From: Metridium senile
Lineage: Eukaryota; Cnidaria; Anthozoa; Actiniaria; Metridiidae
DNA: 64,000 bases
Reading direction: 5' to 3'
Assembly (NCBI GenBank): GCA_949775045.1
Contig: OX459097.1
Location: forward strand, 13,416,210-13,480,209
Shown: positions 11,845-40,900 of the stretch, one piece after another
Layout: each line of letters begins with the position of its first letter
Numbering within the stretch: the stretch's first letter is position 1
Notes under the pieces: model-generated
Told to the model about the DNA's origin: nothing
The model's input: only the letters and a program-made list of their open reading frames with translations
Databases searched by the model: none
Position numbers and translations under genes: made by a program

Positions 11845-12500
11845 TACACAAATATACCAGGCCTTACCATTCGTAGAGTCGTCACGCAGGTAGAGTTTTG
11901 TGTGACAGAAAAGTGACAACCTTGCGTGACAATCCTACAAATGTTGTATATGATAAACACAAATATATACTAAATATATGGAATGGAATATTAAAACACA
12001 TGCAACATGAAAACATCGAACACGATCACACAAAAGGTCCAAGTGGTAGGGGTGACCTCCGTCGTCTTTGAACATTTGTGTGGGAAGTCATGTTACGTAA
12101 TTTACTTTTGAGCAAGAAACCTAAAAGGTACTAACCGAAATATATACACCTATTTCAAAAAATTGTTGTCGCAATCAAAACTACAGTCCACACTCTGAAG
12201 CCTGCAAGGGATGTCGGTAATATGAACATAATTTCTGATTTATTACACGTTGATTTAAAGAAAAAATTGTTTTACCATCTACCACTGCAACAACTTGGTT
12301 ATGGTTATATAACACAAACACGTCCAACCAAAATATGTTATGAATGAATCTATAACAAGGGAAGAAATACCGCGTCATCCTTTGCATGCTTCATAGTGTG
12401 GTCCGTATACTAATTATGACGATTATTGAAATAGGTGTGTTTAACCCGATACTTCGATACTTCGATCACTCCGACCACTTCGGCAATAGGAGTCAACCCC

Positions 12501-12531
<31 letters not shown>

Positions 12532-12904
12532 ACACCTCGAAAAAGAACAATATAAAAAGTTATTGGCTACAAATAAAAGGTTATAGTTTCACTTTATAGT
12601 AATAAAATTGCCCACACACTAAACTTTGGCTCCAAGCTTCGATAAGCCAAAAATGAAAATTAAAACAACTCTATGTCCACCATCTTGAATCAAGATGGCG
12701 TCCAGTTTCATTTTTGTGCAGTTACACACACACACACCCTTCCCTTCCCTTATATTAGAATTAAAAATGATTTTAGATTTATATAAAATATCGGTGTAAA
12801 ACAATTAAATATTAACTATTGTATCTGTACATATTGATAAAAACGTGATTGGTTTATGAAAGAGAGATCTCAAAAGATATTTTTATATTAAGAAGAATGA
12901 GTTT

Positions 12905-13730
12905 TTACAGTGAGAAACTGTGAATGCATCGTTTTACTCAGCTACCAATTTTTGAGTAGCCATTATACTTAGTTTTTTGTGCAGTGAATAAATTATTATT
13001 AGTATTATTAACTCAGCTATTTGAGCTACCACTACTAATTCGTTTTTGCAGTGAGTAACTATGGATGCATCGATTTACTCAGTTAATTTATATAGTTAAT
13101 AGAATTAACTATGGTTATTTGAGTGACCACTACTCAGTTGTTTTTACAGTGAGTGACTATGGATGCATCGATTTACTCAGCTATTTGAGCTACCACTACT
13201 TAGTCGTTTTTACAGTGAGTAAATGTGAATGCATCGATTTACTCAGTTATTTGAGCTACCACTACTTAGTCGTTTTTACAGTGAGTAACTGTGGATGCAT
13301 CGATTTACTCAGCTTTTTGAACTACCGCTACTTAGTCGTTTTTACAGTGAGTAACTGTGGATGCATCGATTTACTCAGCTATTTGAGCTACCGCTACTTA
13401 GTTGATTTTACAGTGAGTAATGTGGATGCATCGATTTACTCAGCTATTTGAGCTGCCACTACTTAGTCGTTTTTACAGTGAGTAAATATGGATGCATCGA
13501 TTAACTCAGCTATTTGAGCTACCACTACTTAGTCGTTTTTACAGTGAGTAAATATGGATGCATCGATTTACTCAGCTATTTGAGCTGCCACTACTTAGTT
13601 GTTTTTACAGTGAGTAAATGTGAATGCATCGATTTACTCAGTTATTTGAGCTACCACTACTTAGTCGTTTTTACAGTGAGTAAGGAGAGTAAGTGTGGAT
13701 GCAACGATTTACTCTGCTACCATTTTTACA
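12905..13730. repeat. 66-bp minisatellite abutting the stop codon of gene B
   Basis: About eleven units of roughly 66 bp with GGATGCATCGATTTACTCAG and GAGCTACCACTACTTAGTCG. The period is divisible by three, so a long open frame with a 22-residue repeat runs through it; this is most likely a by-product. The array begins directly at the 3' end of gene B's last exon and probably forms its 3' UTR. Confidence 0.9.
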
Positions 13731-29233
<15,503 letters not shown>

Positions 29234-29902
29234 TCTTGTTGTCTACAAGCAGACAGTGTACTGCTCTTTAGTTGTAAATTTGCTTTTTCTCAAAACAATG
29301 CAGGCATTCATCTCGATTCAAATGTGTATTGATTTCATTCGGATTTTTTTCAACCATTTCTGAAAATTCAATATTTATTTGACTCTGCTATTACATAGGA
29401 ATCAAATATCCATCCAGTTCTCACGAAAGAGAAGCTAAAAATGACTTTCTAAACAAAAAATGTATAGCTGGGAGTACCACACGCACATCTCCAGTGATGT
29501 TTCTATGATACTCAAGACTTAACAGGTCCTTCAGATTCTAAATCCTTAGATGCAAAACGACGCCATCTTTGCGTTGTTGTTTTTGTTCTTGATGGTTTTA
29601 CCACAGGAAGCCCGATAAAAATAATTATAAAAGATGGTACGTGAGCAGAGCGGAAAATATGATTGGCTAGCAAACATAACAGAAAATCCGAAATCCGAAA
29701 TAAAAATTCAAGTTGGAAAAATATTTCCATAGAATGGAAAAAAAGATAAAAAGTAAACAGCAATAAAAAGAAAAAGAAAAAGAATGAAAAATTGGGGAAA
29801 ACTGAAGAAAAGAAAAGAAAAAAAAAAGCGAAATACAAAGACTTCTCACTATTCATACACGGCTATTCTACTTTCCTTTTCTTGCCCTCCTCACTGTGAC
29901 AC

Positions 29903-30001
29903 AACTTCGTTCCCAGGGCCCTCTCCCTTCGCTTTTGGGTGGGGCGGGAAATTTCCCGCCCCACCCAAAAGCGAAGGGAGAAGGCCCTGGGAACGAGGTT
30001 G
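29903..30001. mobile_element. Perfect hairpin MITE with 10-bp target duplication
   Basis: CGTTCCCAGGGCCCTCTCCC pairs with its complement on the right, meeting at GGCGGGAAATTTCCCGCC. Flanked by actgtgacac on both sides (29893-29902, 30002-30011). Related fragments lie at 30142-30180, 30961-31015, 31225-31245 and 41694-41728. Confidence 0.85.
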
Positions 30002-30180
30002 ACTGTGACACCTCACTCTCCTCCTCTTCCCCTAGCTAGCTATTGTCACATCCTTCGTTTTCTCTATTCCCACTTTTTATTCTCTCTCTTTTGACCCGCT
30101 CACGTCCTGTCCTTCAGTGAACCTCTTCCCACCCCAACCTCGTTCCCAGGGCCCTCTCCCTTCGTTTTGGGCGGGAAATG

Positions 30181-30960
30181 GCCCTTGTATTTGAATTGCT
30201 GGTCGATTCTGTTCGCTCATTGGTTCATTCATTTCCATAATGTTTGTTAACTGTCATGGGAAATTTTGACGAGCAACAGACTAAAATTGATCAAAACTGT
30301 ACAATCACATTTTCAGAGAGCTATGGCTGCAAAATAAGACTGAAAACAACTTAAATCAATATTACTAAGGTTCTTTGGTTCCAAGAGATAGAAAAATAGT
30401 CCACAAAATAGTTTTATGTAGAAATAGGCTGTATGTGTATATGTGGTTTTGAAAGACAGTTGACCTTTTGTCCAGAAGTGTGAGTGATATGTTTTGACAA
30501 GTAGCTGGTAGAGATTTTCGTTATTGGGAGATGACAGTCTCTAATTTTTATATATCTCATAATGATGAAAGTCTATATCTGTTTGTACGAAACAGTTCAT
30601 GTAAAAGGAAAGACTATTTTGCAATCTACCTGCATGACAATTTATTTATTGTGTGACACATAAACTACCATGAGAAGCCACAAGTGATAAGTGACATGGT
30701 TCAGATCGGCCAGATCGCTCTGTTGAAGCCGTTGTTGATATTTGATAAATGATTTGAAATTTACAACAGAAAGTAACTTGAAGCAGTTTAAATCTAAAGA
30801 AGGCAACAATGTTTAATATCAATTAAATTTGACTTGCCTAAATAATTATATAATCTCTGGCTCAGGCGTATCTTGGAGTATATGAATCGTAATTTATCGT
30901 AATTAATTACACCCGGAATTTTAGGGTATTTTGCGGTCATGTGACCAGCCGATGCCAGGG
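30181..30960. other. Intergenic stretch, nothing recognised
   Basis: AT-rich unique-looking DNA between divergent genes B and C. I see no coding potential, RNA gene or clear repeat; part may hold regulatory sequence for either gene. Confidence 0.4.
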
Positions 30961-31466
30961 CATTTCCCGCCCCACCCGAAAGCGAAGGGAGAGGGCCCTG
31001 GGAACGAGGTTGTTCCCACCCTTCCTTCTTCTCTCCCTTCCTTCTTCTCTCCCTTCCTTCTTCTCTCCCCCTCTCTCTATCTCCCACTGTTCCTACTCCT
31101 TTACCCCTCCCCCTACCTTAATCTCCCACTATATGAGCCTCCTCCCATTTCCCTCGCTATCCCTTGCCCCTCCCATACTAAGAGACTGCCTGGTCATGCT
31201 CTCTGGGGACCCTTTATATACCCAGAGGGACCTGGGAACGAGGTTGATCTGACAGGGGTCGATCTAGCCTGCGTGGCCGGCGCTTGGATCAAGAGCTAGT
31301 GCGTAGAGCCTTGAATCTTGAATGAAAAAGTGTTGTTGAACAAGAAAAAAGTGTATTGAATTGAAATATTACTCTTTGAAATGAAATATTCGTTTATTGG
31401 ATATTGGTACAATTGGCTTGCCATACATACTCTACCTCTTTGATAAGTGTCTGGTAGTCTGTAGCT

Positions 31467-31552
31467 TCTAGCCTGCGTAGCTCCCCTCCCCCTCCTCTCC
31501 CCAATCCCTCCGCCCCTCTCCCCATTCCCCCAGGGCCAGCTATGCAGGCTAG
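31467..31552. repeat. AGCCTGCGTAGC-family repeat
   Basis: CTAGCCTGCGTAGCTCCCCT to CCAGCTATGCAGGCTAG, imperfect inverted ends around a CCCTCTCCCC block, just upstream of the gene C promoter. Confidence 0.65.
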
Positions 31553-31610
31553 TAGCCTCCTATTTGGAGACTCGTATTGCGTGACGACACAAAGGAGCGG
31601 CTAGTCTGTA

Positions 31611-31983
31611 GACCAAGGCTGATGAAGAGTTTGTGTAACGTCACGTGATTATGCTTAGTTGCGTAGCCAGGCATTTCTTGTTGGCGAGAAATTAAAAAAA
31701 ACCCTGTGAGATTAACTTAAAATCTTTTTCTTTTTTTTTTAATACAAAATTAAGACGTTTTACAAAAGGCAAGGTCGATCAGATATAATACAACAGGAAA
31801 CCCACACAACTGGAACGTGAGGTTGTCAAGTCAAGTAGTAACGCTTGATTGCTTTTCAATAATTATTCTTATTGGCGTCTCTAGCGTGTCACTGTTACAA
31901 GCTAGTCAACAGACTCGCAACTATATCAGCTACTCTTTTAGAAAATTGGGAATAACTCAATTGTGACTCTCAAATCGGAGGAG
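31611..31983 (+). promoter_or_regulatory. Upstream/5'UTR region of gene C, shared with gene D
   Basis: From about 31611 this sequence matches the region upstream of gene D (from about 47938) with only scattered differences and a different run length in the central T-rich tract. The match begins abruptly, marking the left edge of the duplicated unit. It includes a perfect palindromic E-box TCACGTGA (31641-31648). The core matches the binding site of USF/MiT-type bHLH factors; use of the site is inferred. No clear TATA box was assigned. Confidence 0.5.
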
Positions 31984-34900
31984 ATGACCGAAGAGAAAGA
32001 AGTAATGTTCAGCAAGCCCAAAGGCCGTTGCTATTATGGCATCGTGGCGCTATGTGTGATTGCAGTTATCTGTCTTATAGTTGGGATAGTCTTGATTGCC
32101 GTTGGTGCGTCCAAGCTCAAGTGCTCTGACCAACCACCACATGTTTCAAAGCAGGACAAGCAAGATTTCTGTGATTTCTCGGAAGAAGCTAAACAAGCTG
32201 GGCTAGATAAATTCCTAGATAAGTTAAAGAAGACCTACTACGAGGTACATCCGTACTTGATATACGACAATCCTGCAGTGAAAGACAACCCTGACAAAGA
32301 CGCCGCCACAGAACGGGTCAAAAAAGAGTATGCTGCTTACAATCCTTCACCTTCCACCTTGAAAAACCGCACTGACGCTGCACAAGAACTTCTTAAAAAA
32401 ATAAAGGGCCTCAAAATCGACCAAGATAAACTAAAACCGCGTGAGAGAAAAGTATTTCTACAAACACAGCACTTTCTAAAACTTATATTTGGTCAACCCT
32501 ACGATGTAAACTTCTATGCTGGAGATTGGATGCTTGGTCCAGATATTTTCTGCTACGTAGGGGGCATTTGCAGGACTTTGTCTACTCTAAAAAGCGTAAC
32601 GCCATGGCTTAAACCTAAAAGTTTGGACGATGTGAAAATCATCGAGGAAAAACTGAAGACACACAAATCTTCAGTGGAGATGTACACTGATAATATGCGC
32701 ATGGGGGTACGGAAAGGGATGGTCCGAAATATCGACGCTTGCTTGTCTGGGATGTACACGATAGGAAGAGCATACTACAACATATCAAGAATGAACGAAA
32801 CAGGTAGGTAGAAAAAACAACAATATCATATATCATATATATCAATATCATAGACATATAATCGTAGACAAAGCACTCGAGACGTGAACTCTTCGAAGCC
32901 TTTTTGACATAACTTATCGCTTCAGTCAATCCATTGGCGTCATTCTAAACAATACTAGACGCTTAGCCTGCGTAGCGGTCCGGGAAGGGATTGGGGAGAG
33001 GAAGGGGAGGGGTGATTTCCTCTCCCCCCCCCCCTCCCCTCCCCTCCTTTTCCCAAAGAGCCAACTATGCAGGCGAAAAATAAGGCGAAAAACAAACAAG
33101 TCATGCAAGGGAGCACGGCAGACTGTTGTTTGTGGTTTGGATATATTCGATCTTTTGAAGGTTTTAAATTACAACGATCTTTTCAACGTTTTAAATTACA
33201 TCAACAGCTAAATCGGGTGACACTCGTACATTGCTCGTCCCTACGGGACTCGCTCGGCAATGATATTTGTGCCCTTATTATTACTGATCAGTCGATTGAC
33301 GAAATAAGCCGTTTATGTAATTTAAAACTTTAAAAAAATGGTTGTAATTTAAAACCTTCAAAAGATCGAATATATCCAAACCACAAACAACAGTCTGCCG
33401 TGCTCCCGTGAGTCATGTACATGATACGAGAATCGAACAAAATCCTCACCTCACCCATAAACTCTTACTCTCCCCCCTGGTCCCCTTACATAATCATCTA
33501 CAGATTAAAAAGTCACGTTTTGACACGTCCGTGAAATACGATGATCATTCTACAGTATCTATATTTTAGAGGAAACCTTTCACTCATCGTCAGATCAGAT
33601 TTTCTTTTGACCATTTTTTTTTTTTTTGCTCGACGAAACTCAAAACATTTTTTTTAAGTATGAGAATAATTTGAAATGGCTGATTGTGACCTTTGTAAAC
33701 ACTTACGTAATCTCGTGTCTGTAAGTGCGGCTGGTATGTAATCAGATCCAGTAGTAACGTACTCTCTAAAACACACTAAAGAGATAAAAGAGAATGAAAC
33801 TATGTGGGGTTTTCGTGTTGATCGGACCAGCTAGTCAATAACATAGTTTACCTTGACACCAAGATAGATAATTTATCGACAAGAGGATTTTTAGAATGTA
33901 TAACACTGGGAAATCAATTTTCCGACTGTACTTCAGTCCCGCTCATCACATTCAAATGTTATATTGTTATATTGTCCCGGCTAGCAGGGACAACTCGCTT
34001 TCATATAAACAGCCCCTTAGTCAGCCTTCACATACAAAAGGCTTATACTCGTATATATTCGCTAGCTTTAAAATGATTTTGTTTGATTATAGTTGATCTC
34101 CCTATTTTGTCGCCATATGCGACATCCAAATAGCAGTAAAAACGCAGAAAAAGTACAATAGCTATTTTTTTGAATCATATATACGCAAAAAATGATGGAG
34201 CACATATTTAACAAAGCACATACTAGAGCATCTGACATGTAATGATATACTGTATGAGCTTCAACATGGATTTAGAGCAAGGCGCTCTACCGAAATCCAA
34301 CTTCTTACATTTGCTCAGGATCTCTACAAAAATCTCCGTGATGGCAAGCAAACAGATGTTATAGTTATGGACTTTGCAAAAGCCTTTGACAAGGTACCCC
34401 ACAACAAGTTGATACGAAAGCTCAAAGAATATGGGATTAATAACAACATCAACCATTGGATTGAGAGCTTTCTATCCCAGCGACAGCAAAGAGTAGTATG
34501 TGAAGGGGAAATGTCTTCTTGGGAGCCAGTAACAAGTGGTGTCCCTCAAGGGTCCGTGATCGGACCAATACTCTTCCTAGTGTAGATATAAACGATCTTC
34601 CGACCAAACTACAGTCCAATGTTCGATTATTTGCAGACGACACAATTATGTACATGACTGTCACAAACGAAAATGATGCTGCAATCTTACAAGAAGACCT
34701 TAAACGCCTAGAAGAATGGGAAATTATATAAACAAATCACAAATGTCTTTCCACCCGGACAAGTGCAACGTGCTACGAGTTACACGATGTAGAAAGCCCC
34801 TCATCCACGACTTCACTCTACACAACCAGATCCTTCAGGAAAAAGATGCTGTTAAATAACTTGGCGTTACTGTCCACCATAAGCTTTGCTTGGAATGAAC

Positions 34901-37900
34901 ACATAAGCTCTACAGTAAAAAAAGCTAACTCATCTATAGGCTTCCTCAGACGAAACTTACAAATCCACCAGAAACACATCAAAGCTAGCCTGCGTCACAT
35001 CCGGACTGTGAAACAACGCCACAAACCGTGTTCTGGACCCCCAGCTGACTAGCACGGATATAAGAAGCGATTTCTTATTGGCTCTCGCCTTGTTCAATTC
35101 TAACACGATTGCCGATTGGTTTGGATATCCGTCTACGCACATGTGACAAAATGTAAACAAAACAAGCAGCCGTTTGAAGTTATCGAAAATCAATTTGTAA
35201 TTGAAAGCCTTTTGCTAACCTACCTTTTACCTGAATGAAAGGAGAGTATCAAAGCCTTTTTGAGCAGAATTATGTTTTTATCGACCTTCCGACACGCTAT
35301 ATCGAAGATCTCTGATATTTTTATGCTGATCAGATGTGAAGAACATCATCCATTGGAAGAGAAACAACGTTTATCGATCGAGTATTATGCTAAATATTTA
35401 TTCTCATGGATGAGCGACAAAGTCAATAAACTAACTTAACTTTGAAGGTATTGTTAGGTTTATTTCATTGCTTGTGCTGTGTGAGATAAGCCCAGTAGTT
35501 TGTTCGTTTATAGACAAATTGTGTTTTATAATTCTTCAAACAAGCTTGGAATACTTCTTGAGATTTTCTCTCAATAGAAATAAAAGGCCAATCAAATATT
35601 GAATTTCCTTTGCTGCTCGTGATAAATCACAGGGAGCCCAAGCTCATCACTTGTGATCTTTTACAGTAAATGTATGGAGTCGCGAGATATTCTTTCGCTG
35701 TGCCTCAAACATACAATAATAAAAAAAAATTTACGTAGATAGTTGTGTATAATTGTTTTCTAGTCTGTGACCTACAATCTTGGACATAAATGTTGACACT
35801 GTTTGAAAACTTAAGCATTTCTTTGCATTTTCGTCGCTAAATATCACTAAAACGATCGTATTTTGATACCCCCCTTCCCCCCAATGCAATGTTGTTTTCC
35901 CTGAAGATGTTTCTATCTCAGGAATATCAACATTGTCCAGGGGTGGGGGAGGGAGGGGAGAAAATGGTTGTGAAATGAATAGTATCAAGCATTTACAGGG
36001 AGTGTCAACTATTTATGTCCAAGATTGTAGTTTTAGCTCAATTAGAGTGATTTTGACGAAAATACCCCAGAAAGACTTTGTCTTTGGCAGCGAGTGTCCA
36101 AAGTGCCTTTCGGTGTTATGCTGAAAAAGAGATTCGCTGAATAGGAGAGTGTCTCAGCAAGCAGTAGTTTTGTTTCACCCACCCACCCTCCCTCGATCTT
36201 CTTAGAGTCCTGATTGGCCGTTGTCTCTCCGGATCTTCTCCATTGTTTCCCCACGGGAACAATGGAGTTTCTCGATTCCCAATTCTTAATCATCGATCCG
36301 TGGAACAATGGACAGTTTGGATATACTACTATTGTAAAAGTAGAGAATAGTCACTTTTTTCTGTTTACGTTTACTAGGTGTCTTTCACGAAAAGTCAACC
36401 CAAGAAATGCTATCGCCCGACTATTACTCAAACATAACAACCGCCATGAACGATGAATGGAAGAAGTCACATAACGGCAAGACTGTACAAGACTCGGTTA
36501 AACAATACTTGCTGGAGAATATCGGCAAACCAGTAGTGGAGATGCTAAGGTGAAGTATACATTGAGCCCCTCCCAGGGGAGATCGGGTTGCATGCTCCCA
36601 TGCTCCTTTGATCTTTTTGTATTTTCTCCCTTGTTCTCCCATAAGTAAAATAACTGTATCCCTAAATTGTTTTACCTTATGCTCCCATGATCCCAAAAAA
36701 CTATTGTTTTATCATATTTTGCTCCCTTGCATGTTCCCTAAAAATAAATGCCACTGCTCTTGATCCCTAAAACCCCTGGGAGGGGCTCTACATTGGACAG
36801 TAGTAACAATATTGATCATGGTTAATATAACGATAGACGGATAATGAAAACGATACTGAACGATCGATAATAATAATGATAACAATATACAATGATAACG
36901 ATATGATGATATACAATGATAGTGATATATCATGATAACGATATATAATGATATACAATGATAGTGATATATCATGATAACGATATATAATGATATACAA
37001 TGATAGCGATATATCATGATTACGATGTATAATGATATACAATGATAGTGATATATCATGATAACGATGTATAATGATATACAATGATAGTGATATATCA
37101 TGATCTAACGATATACAATGATATACAATGATAGTGATATATCATGATAACGATATACAATGATATACAATGATAGTGATATATCATGATAACGATATAT
37201 AATGATATACAATGATAGTGGTATATCATGATAACGATATATAATGATATACAATGATAGTGATATATCATGATAACGATATATAATGATATACAATGAT
37301 AGTGATATATCATGATAACGATATATAATGATATACAATGATAGTGATATATCATGATCTAACGATATACAATGATAAAGATATATAATGATAACGATAT
37401 GTAATGATAGGGGGTGTCCCAATTGAAAATGAAAGGCTCTTGTGGTGTTAGGGGGTGTAACCATGCAAGAGCAGAAAACAGAGATTCTAGAACAGTATAT
37501 TGTCGTTACAAAGGGGGACTCCCTGGAACTGTTGGACCTCCCCCTGTATCTGCCACTTACTGATACTAAAATACAATACTCTAATATGCTGCAGATACAT
37601 CAAGGAAGACCATTTACCACACTGCGTCAACAGTACAGTATCCAGCGGTCTTGCTAGTCTGCCTTTAAAGTACGTCTACACTAACGGAGTCAAGAACACA
37701 TCCTGGCCAACAGACCCCAACCTACCCCTGAAAGGTGGCAAATTGGACGGAAAGAAAGCTTATGAGGCAATCCTCCCGTTCTTTACCACTAACGATGACA
37801 CGCCCACGCAGGTGCATAAACTAGGGTATGAAATGCTGGCCAAGCTATATCCACAGGTAAAGCATACAGGAGTATATGGGTGACCCACACTCACTAGTTA

Positions 37901-40900
37901 ACTATTGAAGAAATAGAAAACGAGCAGCGTGCTCTATCGATAGAACACGCGGGAATTTTAAAGAGGCGAGAGAAGCGTTTCTCAAGTCTTCTTAAAATTT
38001 CCCACTGCTACATAGTTTTCTATATATTTAGAAAAACACTTAGTAGTTATTTCATATCAAATGAATAGACGTTCCGTGTACTGTTGAGCTATAGAGAACG
38101 CATCTCAGCCAATTAGAGCGCAGGACTTATATCAAATATTTTATAATTTAGCACACAACTCTGCTCACATGTTGATTTTTGCAAAAGGAGGAAAACCGGA
38201 TAACACGGAGAAAAAAACTTCGTTTCACGAGAGAGATCGAATTACACATTAAACAAACTCGCCTGCGCCTCTGAACCAGGTCTCCCATGATATCTTATAT
38301 AGAGGTGTTTATTTCAGGCTGTACAAATTGCAAAAGAAGTAACAAACATCACCAATGAAACTGAAGCTATCAAAGTGTTTCGAGCCAAGCTTAGTTCTAG
38401 AGAGATGTTTTTCAATAAAGACCCTATACCAGACAATGAAATGGGTGACGAGGCGTTTAGTAGGTGCAGTAATATGGAAGATGCCAAGAAGAATTGCCCT
38501 AAACGATGGGAAGCCATACAAGAATGGTTCAAGGAAGCTAGGATGGTGAGAGAATGTATACACGTATTTCAAAAAGCGTTGTCACAGCTTTAAGCAACAA
38601 GCATCAAGCCAAGACCGAAATGAATGCTGGTTTTGTGTTGATAATGTATGGAAATCTTGATTTCAACAGAAATGATTGTAATACAATAACAAAACACGTG
38701 GAAATACCTACATTTTATTATTACTTCTTCACTGAAAACAAATCTAATGCAATTCTGTGCATTAAAAATATAAAAACAACATCATTTTGGTCTTGGCTTG
38801 ATGATTTGTACGACAACGTTTTTTGAAATAGGCAGTGTATAATGTAATAGCAATACAATAATGCCCATGGTAAGGGGAAAGAAGTCTGCGTCGCATCAAG
38901 AAAACCTTTTTCTCAAGAACAATTCCGGATGTGACGCAGGGTATGGGAAAAGATACGTATATACAATCGAACCGGTCAATCGAACGATTAATCATTCAAT
39001 CGAACGATCCATCAGTAGGTGAACCATTACATACAATGAGGGCCACACGTTCGTTAGTTTCTCAAAGACCCATGGCATGGTCACGTCTTACCAGCATGCT
39101 TTTTATTTATTTATATTTAAGTGTGTTATAATCCATTTGCATTCGTATTACGAGAAGAACTAATTGATTTAGTAAGAGCGTAAATACCCACTCACATCGA
39201 AAAGGTATCAAAATGTCTGATTGGCGATTTTTATGGACCACGAAATTCAGTCTTTCGCGCGGTGCATGCTGGTAAGTGACCATGAATCTTTTAATATTTA
39301 GTTTGTTATTTTTTTAAGTTAGGTTCTCACTCATTCAAATCAATTAATCATTGTTTCAATCTTCATGTGATCAAGTAAGTTAAATGTCAAAAAACTATAT
39401 AAGATCCACCTTCATTCCAGTCTACCCATCGTTTGATGAAGACTAGCAGAAGCAGTCGAAACATCGCGGTCCAAACCTTCGACATTCGTGCATAACATTC
39501 TACTTATCTCATATCCATGATCAATGACCTTTATAATTTTAACAACTAGTCAAATTCCACAACCAAATGATCGATTATTATTTTAGTAAAAGTTAAGTCA
39601 ACATTTTTACGGTGTTACAAATTTCATTATATTACCCATTATTATTCCAGGCCATGAGTTTACTGGCTCCAAAAATCGCCACCATGTTTTACTACACTGG
39701 CGACAAAGACACAGTACCTAATTGTCCAGTCGACCTAAAACCAGATCTCAATCCAGCAAGTGGCATTCAGAGCTATGGTCGCAGTGATAAAAACTGCAAA
39801 CGACCAGCGACGTACTATATACCATTCTTTTTGAAGAACTTGGGCCCGAGGTACTCGGAATGGAGTGTCAACGCTCACGAATCACGACCTGGACATCACA
39901 TACAGGTAAGTTGTGGTAACGCCACACAGGTTCACGTAATCGTAGTCAATTAAGGGAGTCGTCATATGAAAAATGGCGAACCCAGCTCTCGATCAAACAC
40001 ATGTATATATGTTGTGGAAACGCAGCTAAACGCCACACAGGCTCATGTAATAGTAGTCAATTAAGGGAGTCGTCATATGAATAAGCGCGAACCCAGCTCG
40101 AACACATGTACGTTGTGGAAACGCCACATAGGCTCACGTTAACGTATCAAGGGAGTCGTCATATGAATAAGCGCGAACCCTGCTCACACATGTATGTAAA
40201 CGCCACACATGCAGGCTCACGTAACCGTAATCAAGGGAGTCGTCATATGAATAAGCGCGAACCCAGCTCGAACACATGTACGTTGTGGAAACGCCACACA
40301 GGCTCACGTAATCGTATTAAGGGAGTCGTCATATGAATAAGCGCAAACCCAGCTCACACATTTGTGGAAACGCTACACTCACGTTAACGTAAATTAAGGA
40401 AGTCGTATGAATACTCCCTTCATTTAGTGCGAAGCTAGTATCACATACAGGTCATGATGTTGTGGAAACGCTACATTCACGCTCACATTAACGTAAAGGA
40501 GTCGTGTGGATACTCCCTTCATCAAATGCGAATTTACAATCTTAGACAAAAATGTTAGTTCACAAAATGTGATTTTTGAGTAAAAACTGCACAAAAACCT
40601 ATTTTGGTCTATAAAACCGTCCCCTTTCCACATGTATACACGCAAGTTACTATGTGAACGGAAGTGAGTCGTTGATATCACAAAGATTGGACGTGAGCGC
40701 GTTCAAGTTAATTGTGCATTTCATAGCTGCTTAAAAGGTGATTTCACGTAAGCATAAACGCGTCATGATCGCAAGAATCCCGATCATAGAATGCTGACAA
40801 ATAAGCATTTACAATTCAAACCTTTTGAGACAGCCGTGAAACAATGAAGACTTATACAGCATCATATCTCGACCAGAAGACAACTTTTATTGTCACATGA

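Noticed and set aside
29512..29856. Phe-rich minus-strand open frames upstream of gene B
   Set aside because: Low-complexity A/T-rich sequence with no family match; likely 5' flank of gene B.
34367..34585. Open frame with AKAFDKVPH taken as a live gene
   Set aside because: It is one frame of a LINE reverse transcriptase broken by frameshifts and stops.
37442..37657. Extra coding exon upstream of exon 3 in gene C
   Set aside because: The frame hits a stop within exon 3 and is not kept in gene D; the acceptor at 37591-37594 gives a frame conserved in both genes.
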